NCBI GenBank assembly: GCA_963585895.1
Contig: CAUZXS010004367.1
Coordinates: 41,445-105,444, forward strand
Direction of reading: 5' to 3'
DNA: 64,000 nucleotides
DNA from: Sepioteuthis lessoniana
Taxonomy: Eukaryota; Mollusca; Cephalopoda; Myopsida; Loliginidae
The translations under genes and the position numbers were made by a program. Shown here one piece after another: positions 10,950 to 22,627 of this stretch. A model generated the notes under the pieces. The model made no database searches. It saw nothing but the letters and a program-made list of their open reading frames with translations, and had not been told where the DNA came from. Position 1 is the first letter of the stretch. Each line of letters begins with the position of its first letter.

Positions 10950-11911
10950 TTTAAAAAGGCCATTAAAAAAAGAATAATATAAACAAATGTACACTGTACC
11001 CATACAAAAATTAATACACACACAAAAATGTATTTATGAATTTAGTGATTATTACTAAAAAAATATGAATGCATAAAAAGACTATGTCTGTTCAACTCTA
11101 CCTCCTGTTATTCGTTTTCTGTTAGCATGTTTTTATAATTCATTTCAGTTTTAACCTTTTATCACAGTTACTCAGAAGACTCCTCTGCTATAATGCTAAG
11201 CTACATTTTGTTTCAGTGACTCATTATGCTAATTTGTTACGTACTCTACCCTAGTTTAGTAAATTTATCAATATTTTGGAATTGTAGAAAATGCTATTTT
11301 CTATGAATTAGTGCTTATGTGAATTTCTGCTTCTGTTATTAGTAACTTATGCAAATAACTTCTTTCAGCCTTTTCATCTTTGAATAAATATTTGATTTTT
11401 TTTAATATGATTATTTGGAAACAGTTCCTTGCATACAATGTTTAGTTACATTTTTAATTCTTGTTTTAAGTACTGTTTTTGACAACTTTTAAGATGCACT
11501 TCAATTTGATCTGGCATTTAAAAGAATAGATAAACAAGTTTAAACAATGAATGTCAGGTGAAGGTTTTTTGGCGTACATTTGTAGCCCTTCCTACTTTTA
11601 GGTCATTTTTAAAGTTTCATATGTATTCAGACTTTGTTTAGATTTATGAAGTTGTTTGCGGTTGAATTTAAGGATCTCTGCAGCACTAGAACTCCACTAG
11701 CCAGTAACCCTAAGTTGATCTTTGATCTTGTAAGACACAGCATATAATGGTACCTGTTATATATTACTTAAATATTTCCTCTTTATCTTTGTATATTTTA
11801 TACCAGGGTAACCACACATTTTAGGTGGCTTAAAAATAAAACTACAAAGGAAGGTTGACCTGAGTGGAATTTAATGAAAAGATAAACTGTTTGAAAATTT
11901 GAATTCAGAAT

Positions 11912-12045
11912 CATAAATTGAAATTCTAATTGGTGCAAATAAGAAACTGAAATTGTAATTGATACGATTAGAAAAATGAAATTCTAATTGGTACCAATCA
12001 TAAATTGAAATCTTACTTGATACCAATAAGAATTGGATCCTAGTT
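11912..12045 (+). repeat. Degenerate short tandem repeat
   Basis: Three to four diverged units built around GAAATTCTAATTGGTACCAAT with roughly 45-bp spacing. Confidence 0.5.
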
Positions 12046-12189
12046 AGACCAAGTGAAACTGAAACTGAATTTCACCCACCTATCCTTGCATTACATCAGT
12101 CCAGAGTGGATATGAGTTATGGGATTTATCAAGTCGATCTGAAACTCGCATGGTCACTACCAACTTCTATATCAATGATGATAATTGTC

Positions 12190-12610
12190 TAGTGAGTGAA
12201 GGGAACGCACAAAAACACAACTTGCTTAAATTTAGGACCTTCTGTTTTATTTTCTTTGTTCAGTTTGTGAGCCTGTGGAAATACATGGAAATAGATAATG
12301 AACACAACATGAAGTATTCATAGATTTTTCTTGATTCTTGTGGGAACCAGGTTTTCCCATATCTTTGAGTGGTTCTTTGTCTCTTAGTCCATGTTATACA
12401 TCTTCTCTCATTCATGTCCCCAACCACCAAAGAAGTAAAAAAAAATCCAGCTTCTTTTATAGGGGTTTTCAGACACCAAGTCCCCACTCCCACCTGCATG
12501 GCTTGACCACCTTCTACAACCAATTAGATGGCTAGTAGAGTTTGGTGAATTTGCTGACTGTTGATTAATTGCCTGTTTCACCCTGGAGTGCCAGATAAAA
12601 TATCTTATTA
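12190..12610 (-). repeat. Candidate solo LTR
   Basis: On the minus strand a TATAAAAG box (12461-12454) is followed about 210 bp later by AATAAA (12251-12246) and a T/G-rich stretch, the order of promoter and polyadenylation signal in an LTR. Tentative ends are TGTAATAAG near 12609 and CACTAGACA near 12190. No target duplication, primer site or gag/pol is evident. Short open frames here are not recognisable proteins. Confidence 0.35.
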
Positions 12611-12952
12611 CACTTAGCAAACAGGAGAAAATGTTAAACTTTATCTACTCATCTTTCTTCCAGTTGCTGGCTATTTCTAAATAACTTTGCACCTTGGAAA
12701 CACTCATTTACAATGTTACAACTAGATAATAACCATAATGTTTATCTAGCATACTATTCCCAAAAAATATCTTATATTATTTGACTGTTAAGTAAAAGTG
12801 CTTCTTGGGTCCACTAGTTAGAAAAGGGCCATCTGATGTTTGACAAAGAATGTCCTGTAATGAATTGAAAAGCACACTTCAAAAATCAATTACTTTTAAA
12901 TTCCAGCAGAGCCTACTTATATTTATATTGCCCTAAGTCAGTTTTTTTCTTT

Positions 12953-13018
12953 AAGTTTTGCAAACAGTTTTCATATTGAGCTCCCTTCAGAGTGAACTTT
13001 AGACGACAGATCTCATCT
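12953..13018 (+). repeat. 66-bp segment duplicated at 14964-15029
   Basis: Identical to 14964-15029 except one base (CATATTGAG against CATACTGAG). This copy lies in otherwise unique intron DNA. Confidence 0.85.
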
Positions 13019-13094
13019 TGCCATAGTTCCTACTATTGTGAAGACTCCTTATCCTCTTAGTTGAAATATAGCACCAGTATATTACTATCAACTG

Positions 13095-13353
13095 GGCTAT
13101 TGGCCTAATGGGTAGAGTGTTCACTAATGATCTTGGTGACTGGGGTTCAACCCTTGGTCGAGTCATACCAAAGACTCAAAAAATCATACTTGATGCCACC
13201 TTGCTTAACACTCAGCATTATAAGGTAAATATCAAGGGTAAAGTGGAGCAATCCATGGGATGGGGTAGCGCCCTCCCCTACACTTTGGTATAGTAGCTAT
13301 TGAAAAGGGAGCCTTCTGGTCACCCTCGACTAAGGTCGCCAACTTTACTTATA
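13095..13353 (+). repeat. SINE-A copy
   Basis: Forward orientation. A box TGGCCTAATGG at 13101-13111 and B box GGTTCAACCC at 13144-13153 fit the pol III consensus. The conserved body with TAGTAGCTATTGAAAAGGGAG follows, and the 3' end is AACTTTACTTA. Confidence 0.8.
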
Positions 13354-13558
13354 TCACTGTTTCAAGCCCCTTAGCAAAGAATAAGTTGTTGTATAGTTTT
13401 AATAATGGCTGCTTTATTATTCATCTTCATATCCAGGGTTGTTTGTTCCAACATTATTCTTTTAGTACACTAGAGCAGTTACTAAAAGCATCTTCCAGAC
13501 GCAACAGTCAAATATCAACGCATCAACATTAAAAAACATGGATGCAACTAAACAGTAA

Positions 13559-13830
13559 CTACTCACATGACACTTTCAGAGTGCTACTCACTGGATTTGC
13601 CCCTATGGTTTGGAGCATAGCCTCTGAATCTATGGTTTTGGGCCTACCTGACCTTGCCCAATGGTCAAGGTTCTTGTAACCGGAGCAAAATTTCTTGAAC
13701 CATTTGATTGCACTGAAATCAACTGCACCTTCACCTTTGGTCACTTCCATGGCATTATGACCCAGTTTGAGCTCATAAAGCATAAGTTCCCAAATTAAAC
13801 TACATTGCATGTTCATCTGGGAGGCTTTCA
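13559..13830 (-). pseudogene. Mariner-type transposase N-terminal fragment
   Basis: The minus frame reads a helix-turn-helix-type start (SLIWELMLYELKLGHNAMEV), then KGEGAVDFSAIKWFKKF, GYKNLDHWARSGRPK and NPVSSTLKVS. I recognise this as the HTH_48-like N-terminus of SETMAR-type mariner transposases. It stops at 13559 and lacks the whole catalytic DDE/D domain. It is a separate family from the mariner at 40691-41993. No terminal inverted repeats were found. Confidence 0.65.
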
Positions 13831-13937
13831 AATCAAATATTGAGTGAAGCAATGCACAATGTGTCAGAACACCAACTACCACAATACTACTTACCACAGT
13901 GAGTATGTTCTACAGCTTGAACTACTTCAGTTGTGAC

Positions 13938-14198
13938 ATAAGTAAGTAAAGTTAGCAACCTTAGTCGAGGGTGACCTGAAGGTTCCCTTTTCAATAGCTA
14001 CTACACTGAGGTGTAAGGGATGGCGCTACTCCTTTCCCTGGATTGCTCCACTTTACCCTTGATCCTTATCTTATAATGCTGAATGTTAAACAAGGCAACA
14101 TCAAGTACCATTTTTTGAGTCTTTGGTGTGACTTGATATGGAATTGAACCTTGATCTCAGGAATCATTGGTAACACTCTACTCATTAGGCCAAAGTGC
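13938..14198 (-). repeat. SINE-A copy
   Basis: Reverse orientation from the TTACTTACTT tail (complement at 13940) to the tRNA-like head TAGGCC near 14190. The body matches the other copies with scattered substitutions. Confidence 0.75.
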
Positions 14199-14556
14199 TA
14201 CAAATTTGCATGTGCAAAAATATTGCAAAACTTCTGACTCACTCTAATAGAAAAACTCCATTAGGTGACAGTGATTAACCTTATAGACCAGGAGAGACAC
14301 AGGTTTATAATTGATGTCATGCTTCTGTCCAGGTTTATAATTTATGAACTTTAACATTAACATACCAGAAATTGAACCTCTTCTTTGTAATATAGATATT
14401 TGTTTTTTCCAAGAAAAAAGAGGCTTCTCTCTTTTTTTTTCCCTCAAAGATTGTATTAAGCCACAGAATGGAAAAATGTGTCAAGATTATTATTATTTTT
14501 TACAGTAACCTAATTTTGTGCTAATGTTGTCCACGTCTAGTGCTAACTTTCCCTGT

Positions 14557-15115
14557 CAGCCGGGGCTGTAGAATACACTGACTGCACGTCTGCAGAAGAG
14601 TAAGAACCCCCTCCAATGAGTGTCCTGATTATGACACTAAACTATCTGATGGTGAGGTTCCAGTGATGCTGGAGCTAGGAGGTTCACTCTAGCCCAGAAT
14701 GGTAGCGCCTGATAGGGCTCTATCTATGGGTTAAATAGAACTAACTGCATACTTATGCTAAACTGAATTGTTTGAAATGGAACTGTTTTTGACATTGAAA
14801 CTGTACTTACACTAAACTGAATTGTTTGATATTTTGAGATTTAACTGTGTGTAAACAAAATCTGTACATATACTAAACTGAATTGTTTGAAATAGAACTG
14901 TTTGAATAAATTGAATAGCTTGAAATAGAAATGTTTTTGACAATTAAACTGTGTTCTCATGCTAAGTTTTGCAAACAGTTTTCATACTGAGCTCCCTTCA
15001 GAGTGAACTTTAGACGACAGATCTCATCTGAATTGTTTGAAATAGAACTATTTGCATCAAAATGGATTACCTTACAAAGGTTGATATGCCATAAAACCCA
15101 AACAACTAACAATCT
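14557..15115 (+). repeat. REP-B copy with 66-bp insert
   Basis: Complete 5' block, reiterated TTATGCTAAACTGAATTGTTT modules and tail. At 14964-15029 a module is interrupted by the 66-bp segment also found at 12953-13018. Confidence 0.7.
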
Positions 15116-15262
15116 AGTGTTAACACTACAAAAGAATAAAATGAGGATGATATACAACTTGATGGAAGCCATACTTGAATATAAAAATACTTTTTATATT
15201 AACACAAAAGAAATAAAATATATAGTGTTTCCTATGAATTAAATGTTATATGTTTAAACTAG

Positions 15263-15510
15263 GCCATTGGCCTAATGAGTAGAGTGTTCGCCAATGGTGC
15301 GGAAGACCATGGTTCAATCCCAGGTCAAGTCATACCAAAGACTCAAAAAATGGTAATTGATGCTGCCTTGCTTAGCACTCAGCATTATAAGGTTAGGACC
15401 AAGGGTAAAGTGGAGCAATCTAGAGAAAGGAGTGGCGCCCTCCCCTACACCTCGGTGTAGTAGCTATTGAAAAGGGAGCCTTCAGGTCACCAACTTTACT
15501 TTTACTTTTA
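15263..15510 (+). repeat. SINE-A copy
   Basis: A box TGGCCTAATGA at 15268-15278 and B box GGTTCAATCC at 15311-15320. The body is intact and the end AACTTTACTTTTAC is slightly shortened. Confidence 0.8.
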
Positions 15511-15589
15511 TCTTGATAGGCAATGAGAAAATAACATTTAGCTGTTATAAAGAAGGATAAAACTTATATCTCATTATAATATCGGCTTA

Positions 15590-15722
15590 ACTTAAGCTGC
15601 TAACCCGGCTATGGGTTAAATAGTACTATTATTGTTCTTCTGCAAGGGTGGCTTTGGCATTAAATAACCCTTGAAGGTTGATATGCCATTAAACAAAGAA
15701 ACTAAACCAAACCAAACCAGTT
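15590..15722 (+). repeat. SINE-C 3' part
   Basis: 5'-truncated: begins near CTATGGGTTAAATAGTACTA and ends with the tail GGTTGATATGCCATTAAAC plus AAAGAAACTAAACC. Confidence 0.65.
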
Positions 15723-15914
15723 GATAAGTGTTTGTTTTTCCTGTTTTATAATGAGACCATCATGTGATGCATGCTTGTAACAGATATTTAATTACTATTT
15801 TTTTTTTGCTTTCAGTGTATATATTTCTTTTCTATTTTTTTGTCTTTTACTATTCTCTATCATTGCCAGTATGAATTGTGTCTAATGTAATGGTTTCTTT
15901 TTTTTTTTTTGTAG

Positions 15915-16067
15915 CTAAATGCAAGTCCTGGTTACTTTACATCAGTACAGACTATGTATTTGATGGCAAGGACCCACCCTACCAAGTGGATGCTAAGCCC
16001 AACCCTCTCAACAAATATGGCCTCTCCAAGTTACAAGGAGAGGAGATTGTCCAGAAGGCTTGCAAAG
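15915..16067 (+). CDS. MAT2B: MAT2B coding exon 3
   Basis: Acceptor TTTTGTAG ends at 15914 and donor GTAAAT follows 16067. Encodes the rest of codon 104 through residue 154 plus one base of codon 155. It carries YISTDYVFDG (residues 112-121), a strong SDR/RmlD-family block, and Y138-G-L-S-K142, which matches the YxxxK pair of extended short-chain dehydrogenases. MAT2B keeps the fold but is regarded as a regulatory rather than catalytic subunit. The frame is continuous with exons 2 and 4. Confidence 0.95.
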
Positions 16068-16074
16068 GTAAATT

Positions 16075-16480
16075 GATATTTCCAATTTACAAATTGCATT
16101 ACCAAACCCCTCTGCCACAATCGGATGTGACACAAGTTCAATTTTTAGTAGAGTACAAATGTTCGAAGACTCATAAATATGGTACTTGATGCCACCTTGC
16201 ATAACACTCAGCATTATAAGGTAAGGATCAAGGGTAAAGTGGAGCAATCCATGGAATGGAGTAACGCTCTCCCCTACACTTTGGTGTGGTAGCTATTGAA
16301 AAAGGGACATTCAGGTCACCCTTGACTCAAGTTGCCAACTTTACTTACAAATATTTTGAATTCAAAGTTTTCCTTCTTTTATACTGGTTACCATACCAAG
16401 GTTGAAGTGTTCAGTCTGCCCTACTATTTATCCATAGCTGAGAGGTGGATGGAGAATATGATTAATTGTTGTGGAGTGGC
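16075..16480 (-). repeat. SINE-D copy split by a SINE-A
   Basis: Reverse-oriented SINE-D: tail side CCCCTCTGCCACAATCGGATG at the left and head side CTGCCCTACTATTTATCC at the right. A SINE-A insertion at 16161-16345 interrupts it. This makes the SINE-D the older element. Confidence 0.6.
16161..16345 (+). repeat. 5'-truncated SINE-A with 7-bp target-site duplication
   Basis: Starts within the body (AAGACTCATAAATATGGTA), lacks the tRNA head, and ends AACTTTACT. Flanking TACAAAT occurs at 16154-16160 and 16346-16352. It lies about 100 bp after the MAT2B exon 3 donor. Confidence 0.75.
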
Positions 16481-16728
16481 TGAAAAAACAAGAGGAACTG
16501 TTCTGAGGACTGTTTAGAACAGTGCTTACTCTAGTTGCCATCTCTCTGTCAGCAACAAAACTACTAAGGTTGTTTATTTTAGTTGGCGTACTGTATTTCT
16601 CTCCGGAACAAAATATCTCTTATCCTGTATGTGTGACAACCCTTACTAACTCACAACACAGCATTAATATGATACAATATACTGTTTGTAACACTTTTCT
16701 TCATCTCTAAAATATTCCATTATAATTA

Positions 16729-17262
16729 TGTTTGGTTGGGTTTATGGCATATCAACTATTGTTTATATAATATATATTAAATTTATATGATTTGTCCAAG
16801 TATTACTATGTATCACTAACAATTCAATTAAACATCAGTCATTTGTTTACAGACAGTTAACTGGTCAAACAGTTCTATTTAGTATAAGTCAATAAAGTGA
16901 AATGGTTCCAAGTATTGCTATGTATCACTAACAATTCAATTAAACATCAGTCATTTGTTTACAGACAGTTAAACACTTAAACAGTTCTATTTAGCATAAG
17001 TCATTTATTTGCACTCAGCTTAAATGCCAAACAGTTCTATTTGACCCATAGATAGGACCCTATCAGGTGCGATAACTCTGAACCCAAGTAGACCTGGGAG
17101 CAGTGACAATGAAAGGGTGCTCCAAACTCCCCAAAGCCCTAGCATTACCAGAGTCTCACCATCAGATTGTTTAATGTCATATCCAGGAAATTCATTGTGG
17201 GAGTCTTATTCCTCTGCAGAGATGATGTCAGTTTATTTTACAGACCCCTCCCTCCCCAGCCA
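16729..17262 (-). repeat. REP-B copy, reverse orientation
   Basis: Begins with the complement of the tail (TTTATGGCATATCAACTATTG). Duplicated modules of AACAATTCAATTAAACATCAGTCATTTG follow, then the complement of the 5' block ending near 17250. Confidence 0.7.
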
Positions 17263-17454
17263 ACCGAGCTTTCCATTTTAACAAGATGGGTGAATTAAGT
17301 AACAAAGAAATCCATCGTTATGGTAACAAAAGATGTATTTTGCATCATTTCAATCTAGGATTACATTATAGTAATAATAATAATAAAAAAGTAGCAATGA
17401 AAGAACTGTTGTTTGGTTTTATGGCCGAATAATCTTTGTTAGTTTTATATTCAT

Positions 17455-17690
17455 CCAACCCCTCCACCAGGAGCAGAATGTGACACAAGGTTTGAGCATT
17501 GTAAAGCTGGTTTAAATTCTGAATTTTCATTCTTCTAGACTGGTTGCCTAATTGATGCTAAATAGCTAAGTTTGTCTTACTATTTACTTGTAACAGGCGA
17601 GAAAAGGGATGGGTTCATGCCTTTCTTTAGGGAATTAGGATATGAACTCAAGTCACTGATTCCATTTTCTATTATGATAGCTGTTATGCT
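17455..17690 (-). repeat. SINE-D copy, reverse orientation
   Basis: Complement of the tail (CCAACCCCTCCACCAGGAGC), middle (CTAGACTGGTTGCC, TACTATTTACTTG) and head (GGATATGAACTCAAGTC, GATAGCTGTTATGC). Confidence 0.6.
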
Positions 17691-17812
17691 AAGTATTCCC
17701 ACCCCCTCGAAATCCTCGTTGGGTTAATGTTTGTTTTGTTTCTATTATGATAACCGTTATGCTAAGTACTCCTGCCCCCTCAAAATCCTTGTTGGTTTAA
17801 TGTTTGTTTTGT
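17671..17812 (+). repeat. Tandem duplication of about 71 bp
   Basis: The TCTATTATGATAGCTGTTAT... block ending TTAATGTTTGTTTTGTT is repeated once with about 10% difference, starting in the SINE-D head and running into its flank. Confidence 0.7.
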
Positions 17813-17819
17813 TGCGATA

Positions 17820-18055
17820 TGATTTCAGGTAATTATTTCTATGTAAAATGATAATCATATAAACAATTATAGCTTCAAGTAACTATTCTTAGTATAAATA
17901 ATTTGCACATATTTATATGGTTTCAAGCAACTTGAAGTCATAATTTTTTACGGATGATTATTATCATTAATTACTTGAAACTATATAATTTCTTGAAAAA
18001 AAAACTGACTTTAGCATAAAATAAACTGGCAAGGGTTGACACACCATAAAACCAA
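17820..18055. repeat. REP-B fragments
   Basis: Minus-oriented modules (GCTTCAAGTAACTATTCTTAG) followed by a plus-oriented tail (TTTAGCATAAAATAAACTGG, GGTTGACACACCATAAAACC). Confidence 0.45.
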
Positions 18056-18164
18056 GTTTAATCTGCTACTTTTATACTTGGTTTTTAAATTTGTTTTATG
18101 AACTGTGTTTCTGGTAATTTTTTTATTGGATAGAATAAGTACAATTTTTTAAAGTTAATTGGGG

Positions 18165-18392
18165 AAGTCTTCATGATGCAATGGATTATATGCTGGACTT
18201 CAACATCACAGTAAGCATGTTCAAACATCATGCTATTCACTTTAGGACTTGAGACAGTATGAACTCTTTTTTCCCCCCTCAGCAATGGGTAAAAATAGTA
18301 TCACTACTGTTCTTCTACAAGGATGGCTTTAGCACTGAATAACCCATGAAAGTTTATATGCCATTAAACAAAGAAACTAAACCAAACCAAGT
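18165..18392 (+). repeat. SINE-C copy, diverged
   Basis: tRNA-like head (TCATGATGCAATGGATTATA, CATGTTCAAACATC), body with AATAGTATCACTACTGTTC, and tail TTTATATGCCATTAAACAAAG. Confidence 0.6.
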
Positions 18393-18724
18393 TTATTTGG
18401 AATTATATAAAATGCTATGGAATTTTTCTTGTAGAACCTGAATTTACTTTTACTAGCAAATTAGATATATTTTAAACTTATTATTGTCTGTTAAACGTTT
18501 CAGATACATTTGCATTTGATCCATAATAAAGATGGGAAAACTTTGATAAAAAACACATTGAAATAGAGTGAAATTTTGTTCATAAGTAACATAATTTTAA
18601 ACAAACCAACAAAACTATTTAATATATTATTGATGGAAAAAATTGAATCATTGGGGAAATGTGGTTGGCAGGTATGTGAGATTATCTCCCTTATCTGCTA
18701 ATAACAACCACATATTCTTCTACT

Positions 18725-19640
18725 CAGTTAGCTGGGGCTGTAGAATATGCCAACTGCATCTCCACAGAGTGGTAAGATTTTCTCAATGAGTGTCCTGATT
18801 TTGACTCTAAACTACCTAAATAATGGTACTGTTTAACTCGTTGTGGAGGGGATTAGAGAGTTCATATCTTTCCCAAGGGTATTAGTCCAAAAGTAAAATA
18901 TAATAATGCAATTGGAGCTTTGAGGAATATGGAATACCCTTTTATTGCCATAACTCCAGGTCCACTCTGATCCATATTGATAGTACCTGTTAAGGTCACA
19001 TCTAAGGATCAAATAGAACTAGTGTCCTGAGTAAGACACTAAATTGCATCTGATGGTAAGGTTCCAGTCCTGGAGCTCTGGATAATGTGGCGTACACCAT
19101 TATTGCCATTAATTCCAGGACAACTCTGACTCAGGGTCGTAGTACCTGTTGAGGTCAAATAGAAATATTTAATTATTTACTATTCTTGAAACCATTTAAC
19201 TGTGTGCTAACAATAAATAATAATACTTGAAATCATTTAACTATGTGCTAACAATAAATAGCAATACTTGATACGACTTAACTGTGTGCTAACAATAAAT
19301 AGCAAACCTTGAACCCATTTAAATCTGTGTAAACAATGAAAAACAATACTTGAAACCATTTCACTGTGTGCCTACAATACTTGAAACCATTTAATTATGT
19401 ACTAACAATGAAACCAATGGTTAAAACCATTGAACTGTGTGCTAACAATAAATAACAATACTTGATATGACTTAACTGTGTGCTAACAATAAATAGCAAT
19501 TTTTGAAACCATTTGTGTCCTTACAATTAATAGCAATACTTGAAACCACTTAACTGAGTGTAATACAATGAAAACAATACTTGAAAGTATTTAACTGTGT
19601 GCTAGCAATAAATAGCAATAATTAAAACAATTAAAAATAA
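18725..19640 (+). repeat. REP-B copy with expanded modules, left half
   Basis: 5' block at 18735-18800, a second partial 5' block near 19020-19150, then at least eight irregular units of the CTTGAAACCATTTAACTGTGTGCTAACAATAAATAGCAATA type. A LINE fragment interrupts it and the modules resume at 20967. Confidence 0.65.
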
Positions 19641-19654
19641 ATCCTATAGACAGA

Positions 19655-20965
19655 TGGATGAAGGGATGCATCCTCCCCTTCCCTAAAAAGGACAACCTCG
19701 GATTAGCCAAGAACTACTGAGGTATAACACTTACGTCCATAGCAGCCAAGATATACAATGCCCTACTACGCAACCGCATAGAATCCAAAATTGAGAACAT
19801 ACCAAAATGGCTTCCAGAGGAATAGATTAACAATGTCACAAATTTTGACTATTTGTCAAATTCTTGAAGGTGTATATGCAAAAAACCTAGAGGCAACAAT
19901 AATATTTGTTGACTTTATCAAGGCCTTTGACTCCATTCACAGAGGAAAGATGGAGCAAATTCTTCTCGCCTATGGCCTACCAAAAGAAACTGTTGCAGCC
20001 ATACTCATGCTATATAGAAACACAAAAGTAAAAGTCTGTTCCCAGGATGGAGACAGACTACTTGGACATTGTAGCAGGTGTACTGCAAGAAAACACTTTA
20101 GCCCCATACCTCTTTATCATTTGCCTAGACTATGTGCTTAGAACATCTATTGATAAAATCGAAGAAAATGGTTTCAAGCTAACAAAAGAAAAGAAGCAGA
20201 AGGTACCCCGCTAAAACAATTACCAACGCTGACTACGCTGATGATATAGCGCTTCTGGCAAATGCACCCGCCCAAGCCAAAACCCAGCTACATAGTCTGG
20301 AACAAGCTGCTGCCGGCATCGACCTCCATATCAATGCACACAAGACGGAATATATGTGCTTTAATCAAACAGGCGACATCTTCACACTTAAACAGTAGCT
20401 CTCTGAAACTAATTGACAAGTTTACCAACCGAGGAAGCAGTGTCTCATCAACTGAGATAGACATTGACACACGACTTGTAAAGGCATGGACAGCTATTGA
20501 TAGGTTATCGGTCATATGGAAGTCAGACCTGACCGATAAAATGAAGCACAGTTTCTTCCAAGCAGCGGTCATGTCGCTACTGCACTACATGGACACTAAC
20601 TAAACATATGGAGAAAAAGCAACTACACAAGAATGCTACGAGCAATATTGAACAAGTCCTGAAGTCAACATCCCACTAAGCAGCAGCTGTACGGCCACTT
20701 ACCACCCATCATGAAAACTATCAAAATTAGACAAACCAGACATGTGGGACACTGCTGGAGAAGCAGGAACAAGCTTATAAGTGATGTACTCTTGTGGACC
20801 CCTTCACATGAACGAGCAAAGGCAGGATGACCAGCTCAAGCCTATGTACAGCAGCTCTGTGCCAATACAAGATGTAGCCCTGAAGACTTGCTAGAAGCAA
20901 TGGACAATAGGGAGGGGTGGCGAGAGAGGGTCAGGGAGATCTGTGCTGATAGTGCGACTTGATGA
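19655..20965 (+). pseudogene. LINE reverse transcriptase remnant
   Basis: A decayed non-LTR retrotransposon pol, readable across several frames. In order: NRIESKIENI and NGFQRNRLTMSQIL (RT palm start), FVDFIKAFDSIHRGKMEQIL with the first catalytic Asp region, GLPKETVAAILMLYRNTKVKV, LAPYLFIICLDYVLRTSIDK, the catalytic box YADD at 20234-20245, SLEQAAAGIDLHINAHKTEYM, VSSTEIDIDTRLVKAWTAID, and a C-terminal part to about 20960. It ends in a short GAT repeat, as LINE 3' ends often do. Frameshifts and stops make it inactive. It is 5'-truncated and inserted in REP-B modules. I recognise the family as widespread in animals but do not assign a clade. Confidence 0.85.
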
Positions 20966-20966
20966 T

Positions 20967-21600
20967 GATGAACTATGTGTAAACAATGAAAAACAATACT
21001 TAAAACCATTTAACTGTGTGCTAACAATAAATGGCAATATCTAAAACATTTGACTGTGTGCTAGCAATACTTAAAACCCTCTATCTGTGTGCTAACAATA
21101 AATAGCAATATTTGAAACCATTTAACTGTGGAAACATATGAGCTTTAACTTGTTTTGAAATAGTTACCTACAAACTAATCTCTTAAAATCATAGAATAAG
21201 TCACTGCATCTTTGCCAGAAGGGTAAGACCCCCACCTTATAAGTGTCCACTAAATCATCTAATGGTGAGGCTCCAGTCCTGAAGCTCTGGAGAATGTGGA
21301 GTTCACCTTTATTGCCATTACTCCCAGGTCCGCTATGGTGTTGAGTGGCACTACCTGTTAGGGTCCCATCTATGAATCATTTGAACTGTGTTAACTGTGT
21401 GCAAACAAATAAGGTCAGGCTTATGTGAAAATGTTATCTTCAAAATATGCATTTAGATTTATGATTTCTAAATGCATATTTTGTTGGTAACATTTTTATA
21501 TCTATGGATATTTTGTAGATAATATATTTATATATATGTATAAACAAGATTTGGCATAACCACTTGAGGGTTGATATGCAATAAAACCCAACCAAAAAAT
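20967..21600 (+). repeat. REP-B copy, right half
   Basis: Modules resume right after the LINE end, followed by a partial 5' block near 21205-21390 and a full tail (AACAAGATTTGGCATAACC... GGTTGATATGCAATAAAACC). An imperfect hairpin at 21427-21490 is formed by inverted copies of the AAAATATGCATTTAGA stretch. Confidence 0.6.
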
Positions 21601-21633
21601 GATTATTAAAATATATATATATATATATATATC

Positions 21634-21927
21634 AAGGGACTAGTGCTACTCGTGCCCGGCACGACCAATAACTCGGTCAATGTTATTCAAAATGGATTAA
21701 AAATCATCCATTAATTTCAAGCAAACATAGTCTGATCTCAATTAAATTACGTATCTATTCATGTTTTGACAACTAAGTAGCCAAAAGTGCATAACTATAT
21801 TTGGGAATAATGCAACAATGCTGTTTTGAACGGATGGTCTTTGTCCGGCCACTGTCAGATTCATTGGACATCACATAAAATCGGCTATAATGTTGAATGC
21901 GCTATCCGTGCCAGGCACTAGACCCTT
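21634..21927. mobile_element. MITE-like element with terminal inverted repeats
   Basis: The left end AAGGGACTAGTGC (21634-21646) is inverted at the right as GCACTAGACCCTT (21915-21927), 12 of 13 matching. Inside, CGGCACG and CGTGCC extend the pairing after a 9-base gap. About 294 bp, non-coding, inserted beside a TA tract. Target duplication is unclear because of the TA run. Confidence 0.45.
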
Positions 21928-22588
21928 ATAATAACAGTAATGTTAGAGGAATACGCTTTTGGCTGCAAGAGCAACCCTAACTCTGTGCTAAAAAATCTTA
22001 GCACGTTGTGCCTGCTGATAGATTTCTTGGGAAGAGAGAGAGAGAGAGGGGATAGCAGATTAGAGCCATCACCGACGTCATCATCATCGCTATGGTAAAT
22101 GTTGGTTAAACGGAGTGTTTTAATTCGTTTTTTCACTAACAGATGTCTATTTCTTTAATGAATGTTGCATATATTACATTCTGTAACTAAAATTTGTTTA
22201 TTTGAATACATTTTCAACAAATAATCTTTATTTTAAGCGAAATTGAAACTACTAGCTGTGTCTGTGTATATTGTCATCAGTTTCTTTATTCTAATAAACA
22301 TATTTTTCTAGTCATAGTAATGAACATCTTCTCTTTTCTTCTATACTTTTGAAAGGAAAAAAAATTATCTTATCTACTGTATTAACAAGACTACAAATTA
22401 TATAGTACCTTCATTGTTTACAAAAAAAACACCATGCAAAGTACGTTTGTCAATCTGTGCTATACAATGGAGAATCACGCAGTAGCAACTATGATGACTT
22501 ACTTTGGGTCCACGGACCACGGGTTGGGAACTGAAGTTGACAGAGGGCGGGGGGGAGCACGAGTAGCAAAAATAGGCTACAGTTGCCA

Positions 22589-22589
<1 letters not shown>

Positions 22590-22627
<38 letters not shown>

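Larger units (their letters stand above)
10198..15914 (+). other. MAT2B intron 2
   Basis: GT-AG intron of 5.7 kb, phase 1. It contains REP-B tails, a long imperfect hairpin, an LTR-like block, four SINE-A or SINE-C pieces, a mariner fragment and a duplicated 66-bp segment. The stretches 10950-11900, 12620-13090 and 14200-14555 show no other recognised repeat. Confidence 0.85.

Noticed and set aside
12260..12620. Overlapping open frames on both strands
   Set aside because: They disagree in frame and resemble no protein; the LTR-like reading explains the region better.
13108..13293. 61-codon frame, with near-identical ones at 6413, 15275 and 43794
   Set aside because: All are SINE-A copies; the similarity is that of the repeat and not of a protein family.
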